Under the pieces are notes generated by a model. The model worked only from the letters and a program-made list of their open reading frames with translations. It searched no databases and was not told where the DNA came from. Below, one piece after another: positions 60,984 to 64,000 of a stretch of 64,000 nucleotides of DNA (positions within the stretch are counted from its first letter, which is position 1; each line of letters begins with the position of its first letter). Origin of the DNA: Actinokineospora xionganensis (GTDB lineage: Bacteria > Actinomycetota > Actinomycetes > Mycobacteriales > Pseudonocardiaceae); contig NZ_JABVED010000014.1 of assembly GCF_014323725.1 (NCBI RefSeq), forward strand, positions 62,001-126,000, in the 5' to 3' direction. The position numbers and the translations under genes are program-made.

Positions 60984-63900
60984 ATGCAGCGTCACACCGG
61001 GTTCGCCGTCGAGTCCGCAAGCGGCGACAGCCCACTCAAGCTGATCAACGACTATCTCGCCGTGCTGGGCTGGCGGTTGCCTGCTGCGTTCATCGCGGTC
61101 CTGGCAGGACTGCTCCTGCTCGGCGTGGTGCTGACCATCATCAAACCGCTGGCCCCGCTGGTGCGCCAGTGCTGGATCTTCACGACGTGGATCGCCCGGC
61201 GCCGGGTGAGCGCCGAGCGGCGCAGGCAGCGCAGGCGGCGGATGTTCGCCACGCATGTCGATGACCAACTGCGGCACTTGGAGCTGCAGGAGGACTGGCG
61301 CGACGAGAAGTACGCCGAGCTGGAAGCCGAAGTCGAGGTGGAGCGGAGTTGGCGCGGCCGGTGGCTGCGCAAGCTGATGCCGTTCCGCCGCGCGCAGCTG
61401 CAGCGAGTCAAGTCCCTGTCGAGTGCCCTGGCTCGCAGCGCGGAGCCGCTGGTCCTGCTCGAAGGCGAGCCGGGCGCGGGTAAGAGCGTAGCGCTGCGCC
61501 ACCTTGCCCGGAAACTGGCCCGAAGCGCGGCGGACAGTCGGGATCCGCGCTCCGTGATCCCGCTCTACCTCAACCTGAAGTCCCTCGACGTACGCCCAGA
61601 GCAGGTCTCACCCGACGAGATCCGCCGCTTCGTGCTCACCACGCTCAACGAGGTCAACAGCCGCGACGTGCAAGATGTGCTCGACGAGGAGTTCGACCGG
61701 GGGCTGGAGGAGGGCACCTGGCTGTTCCTCTTCGACTCGTTCGACGAGATACCGGACCTCCTCTCCGCTGAGGACGCCCGCGAGATCGCGCCCCGGTACG
61801 CGCGGGCGATCGCCGGTTTCCTCGGGCCGTTCACCCGGTGTCGGGGCATCGTGGCGTCCCGCGACTTCAGCAGCCCGGACATCGTCCAGTTCACCCGCTT
61901 CCGCATCCTGCGGCTGTCGCAGCGCCAGCAGCAGCGGCTCATCACCCGCGCCGACCTGCAGCGCCCGGTCGACCGGGCGCTGCGCGCGGGACTGGCGACC
62001 GCTTCGCGGGACATCACGACCTTCGCCGGGAACCCCATGTTCCTTGGCCTGCTGTGCGAACACCTGCGCAACGGTGTCGAGTTCCCCGCGAGTTCGCACT
62101 CGGTGTTCGAGGAGTACCTGGCGCACCGACTGCGCCGCGACGCCGAGCGGATAGAGGCGCGGTTCGGGGTCGGAGTCGAGTTCGTCAGGGCGGGCGCCGA
62201 GGAGGTCGCGTTCCTGATGGCCGCGACCCCGCGGATGGGCCTCACCCCGGAGCGATCGACGCTGCGCGGGCTGGCCTCGTCCATGGAGCGGCTGGCACCC
62301 ACCTCGCTCACCACCGTGCTCGACGTGCTGGAGTACTCGAAGCTCGGCCGCGGCGACACCAACGCCGGGAACGAGCCGACCTTCTCGTTTGTCCACCGTC
62401 GCTTCCAGGAGTATTTCGCGACCTGCGTGGTGATCCGCGACTTCGCCCGGGTGCCGGTGACCGCGCTGATCGACAATGACCAGTGGCGCGAAACCGCCGT
62501 CACCCTGCTCCAGTCGCAGGAAGACCCCGCGGTGATCCCCCTGATCGATGAGGCGCACCGCAGACTGTGCCGCTACACCGGCGAGGTCTCCGGGGACCGG
62601 TTCCGATGGCCGTCCGGCTGCCTGCACCTGCTGGGAATCCTGGCGACGGGACTGGAGATCAACCCGGGCCGGGTTCCGGCCGAGATGCGCACGCTGGTGG
62701 ACGATCTCCTGACCAGCGCCTGGTCCCAGGGCCATCGGCTCGACAAGCGGCGTTCCTTGGCCTTCGTGAGCATCGCGAGCACCCCGACCGCCGAACACCT
62801 GTTGACCGAGGCATTCCGCTCCCGAAACGACTACCTGCGCGAAGGCGCTTTCCGGGCGGCGGGGTCACTGCCGGACCTCACCGACACGATGCGGGGACAG
62901 ATCCGTCGGACGCTGCTCGGCGTCGCGAGCACCTCGGCCCTCTACACCAAGCGTGCTTCGACGGTCGCCCAGGTCAAGCGGCTCGCGCGCCCTGCGGAGT
63001 TCCTGCGTCTGCTCGCCCTGCTGACCTTCGCGATGCCGCTCGCGCTCGGCTTCTCGGTCGGCGGCACACTGGCCGTGATGACGGCCTCGGACACGCGGGC
63101 CCTCGTCCTGGACTCGGTGGCGTGGCTCGTCGCCCAGGTCTTCATCGTGGTGGCGGCGGCGGCCGTTCTGCGGACGCTGTTCTCCACCGCCGCGCTGCGC
63201 CGTGGCGGCAGGCTCGGCGCCTACCCAGCGCCACCATTGGAAGACCGGCTGTGGCGCGGCGCGGTGATCACGATCATGCTCGTCCTGAACACCTTGTTGT
63301 GTACCGCCTCCGTAGGGGCACTGATGGGCGGCCCGAGTATCCCGGCGCTGGCGCTTTCCGCCTACGGCGCGCTGTGGGCCCCCGCGGTGATCTGGGTGGC
63401 CCGCCGCGGGATCGGCATCCATCCGGCTCTCTGGCTCATTCTCCCCGCGCTACTGGTCACCATCGGCACGGCACGGCTGCCCGGCTGGTTCCGCGAGCGC
63501 GTCGAGCAGGTGTGGGTGGCCGGCACGAGCCCGCGCAGGCTGATCCTGGATTACCTGAGCGCGACACTGCGGTCAGTGGTCCTCCGATTGGCGGGCTACA
63601 CGTTGGTCGCCATCGTGATCGCTGTGCTCGGCGCGGCCATGATCACCGTGATGCCCGAGCTCTACGGACCCACTCCCCCGGCGCTGCTCGTGTGGGCGTT
63701 CGGGATTCCCCTCATGGCCGCCGCGGCGGTTCAGGGGGCCGTGAGCGGCCTCGGCCTGCTGCCCCGGGCGGCCCGGGCCAGGTCCGCGGACGACGTCCTC
63801 GACCTGTTCGCCCGGGCCCGCGGCGACGAAGCGGTCACCCTGCTGACCAACCGCTTCACCAGTCTTCGACTCAACCAGGACCCCGAGGTCCGGGCCGTGT

Positions 63901-64000
63901 TGGAGGACTTGGTGGGCGAGATCGAGCGCGCCCAGCTGATCGCGCTGCTCGAACAGCGACTGTGCGTTCGGGAGTCATGCCCGAGCCTGGCCGCGCGCGA
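60984..64000 (+). CDS. Membrane-anchored NACHT-family NTPase (3' end outside window)
   Basis: About 1005 residues are present and the frame is still open at base 64000. One membrane helix near the N-terminus (about 29-52: AAFIAVLAGLLLLGVVLTII) is followed by a basic/coiled stretch (RRRVSAERRRQRRRR). The NACHT domain has Walker A GEPGAGKSVALRH (about 161-173), Walker B WLFLFDSFDEIPDLL (about 246-260), SRD in IVASRDFSS and the winged-helix FVHRRFQEYFA (about 470). HEAT-like helices follow, then five or six membrane helices from about 675 onwards. STAND NTPases of this class act in signalling or anti-phage immunity. The start is ATG at 60984; no strong ribosome binding site is seen. Confidence 0.88.
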   Translation, partial: MQRHTGFAVESASGDSPLKLINDYLAVLGWRLPAAFIAVLAGLLLLGVVLTIIKPLAPLVRQCWIFTTWIARRRVSAERRRQRRRRMFATHVDDQLRHLELQEDWRDEKYAELEAEVEVERSWRGRWLRKLMPFRRAQLQRVKSLSSALARSAEPLVLLEGEPGAGKSVALRHLARKLARSAADSRDPRSVIPLYLNLKSLDVRPEQVSPDEIRRFVLTTLNEVNSRDVQDVLDEEFDRGLEEGTWLFLFDSFDEIPDLLSAEDAREIAPRYARAIAGFLGPFTRCRGIVASRDFSSPDIVQFTRFRILRLSQRQQQRLITRADLQRPVDRALRAGLATASRDITTFAGNPMFLGLLCEHLRNGVEFPASSHSVFEEYLAHRLRRDAERIEARFGVGVEFVRAGAEEVAFLMAATPRMGLTPERSTLRGLASSMERLAPTSLTTVLDVLEYSKLGRGDTNAGNEPTFSFVHRRFQEYFATCVVIRDFARVPVTALIDNDQWRETAVTLLQSQEDPAVIPLIDEAHRRLCRYTGEVSGDRFRWPSGCLHLLGILATGLEINPGRVPAEMRTLVDDLLTSAWSQGHRLDKRRSLAFVSIASTPTAEHLLTEAFRSRNDYLREGAFRAAGSLPDLTDTMRGQIRRTLLGVASTSALYTKRASTVAQVKRLARPAEFLRLLALLTFAMPLALGFSVGGTLAVMTASDTRALVLDSVAWLVAQVFIVVAAAAVLRTLFSTAALRRGGRLGAYPAPPLEDRLWRGAVITIMLVLNTLLCTASVGALMGGPSIPALALSAYGALWAPAVIWVARRGIGIHPALWLILPALLVTIGTARLPGWFRERVEQVWVAGTSPRRLILDYLSATLRSVVLRLAGYTLVAIVIAVLGAAMITVMPELYGPTPPALLVWAFGIPLMAAAAVQGAVSGLGLLPRAARARSADDVLDLFARARGDEAVTLLTNRFTSLRLNQDPEVRAVLEDLVGEIERAQLIALLEQRLCVRESCPSLAAR

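Noticed and set aside
58124-60985. A 953-codon open frame on the minus strand
   Set aside because: Shadow of the GH4, kinase and GH5 genes; no motif and no ribosome binding site.

Overview
The window is high-GC DNA with GTG and TTG starts, GTGA/ATGA stop-start overlaps and many actinobacterial families (DUF397/DUF5753 pair, mycothiol-dependent isomerase family, DUF1844, DUF2236, DUF3040, DUF3140, F420-type nitroreductase, UdgX). It is most likely a chromosomal segment of a filamentous actinobacterium, perhaps of the Pseudonocardiales; the order is a guess from gene content. I see no rRNA, tRNA, CRISPR array or prophage.

Region by region. 1-3.4 kb: the 5' part of uvrC, a methyltransferase, a Rieske lipoprotein and a MazEF-type toxin-antitoxin pair. 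3.4-8.0 kb: a tightly overlapped riboflavin operon on the minus strand (rpe-ribD-ribE-ribBA-ribH plus a PH-domain membrane protein). 8.1-13.1 kb: MOSC, two paralogous Nudix genes flanking a VOC gene and a TetR remnant, an XRE/DUF397 regulatory pair, an AlkD-like protein, and a MerR-controlled pair of SMR efflux subunits. 13-18.3 kb: a secreted TAP-like hydrolase and pheST. 18.5-23.4 kb: an Hsp90-like ATPase, a 932-residue TPR protein and a 56-residue protein in tandem, closed by a terminator; this is the least explained multi-gene unit. 23.4-27.5 kb: a TetR-controlled operon (NAD(P)H-binding protein, DUF4386, HEAT-like alkylation repair protein), decayed sequence, and a mycothiol-type isomerase. 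27.5-31.5 kb: a translation operon (infC with a likely AUC start, rpmI, rplT, trmH) with a solitary TnpB element inserted between infC and DUF1844, abutting the likely infC promoter. 31.6-36.7 kb: a frameshifted membrane protein and a dicarboxylate two-component system divergent from its dctA-type carrier. 36.7-41.7 kb: an ATPase-LuxR regulator and a fatty acid oxidation pair with a divergent TetR gene. 41.7-44.8 kb: a phosphoglucomutase/GH65 phosphorylase pair. 45-48.5 kb: stress-type genes (DUF3040, eRF1-like, SDR, DUF3140, UdgX). 48.5-52.5 kb: a gene-poor stretch, a secreted tandem-repeat protein, and redox enzymes (DUF2236, nitroreductase-hemerythrin fusion). 52.8-60.9 kb: a complete beta-glucan use cluster. 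61-64 kb: a membrane-anchored NACHT NTPase running off the end.

How the genes work together. In the beta-glucan cluster a secreted GH5 enzyme cuts polymer, an ABC importer takes up the product, a sugar kinase and a GH4 phospho-glycosidase probably process it, and a ROK regulator with a 27-bp palindromic operator probably controls the set. GH65 and the HAD mutase would convert an alpha-disaccharide to glucose and glucose 6-phosphate. Several divergent regulator-target pairs (MerR/SMR, TetR/NAD(P)H-binding protein, TetR/acyl-CoA dehydrogenase, TetR/DUF2236) carry visible dyads in their promoters.
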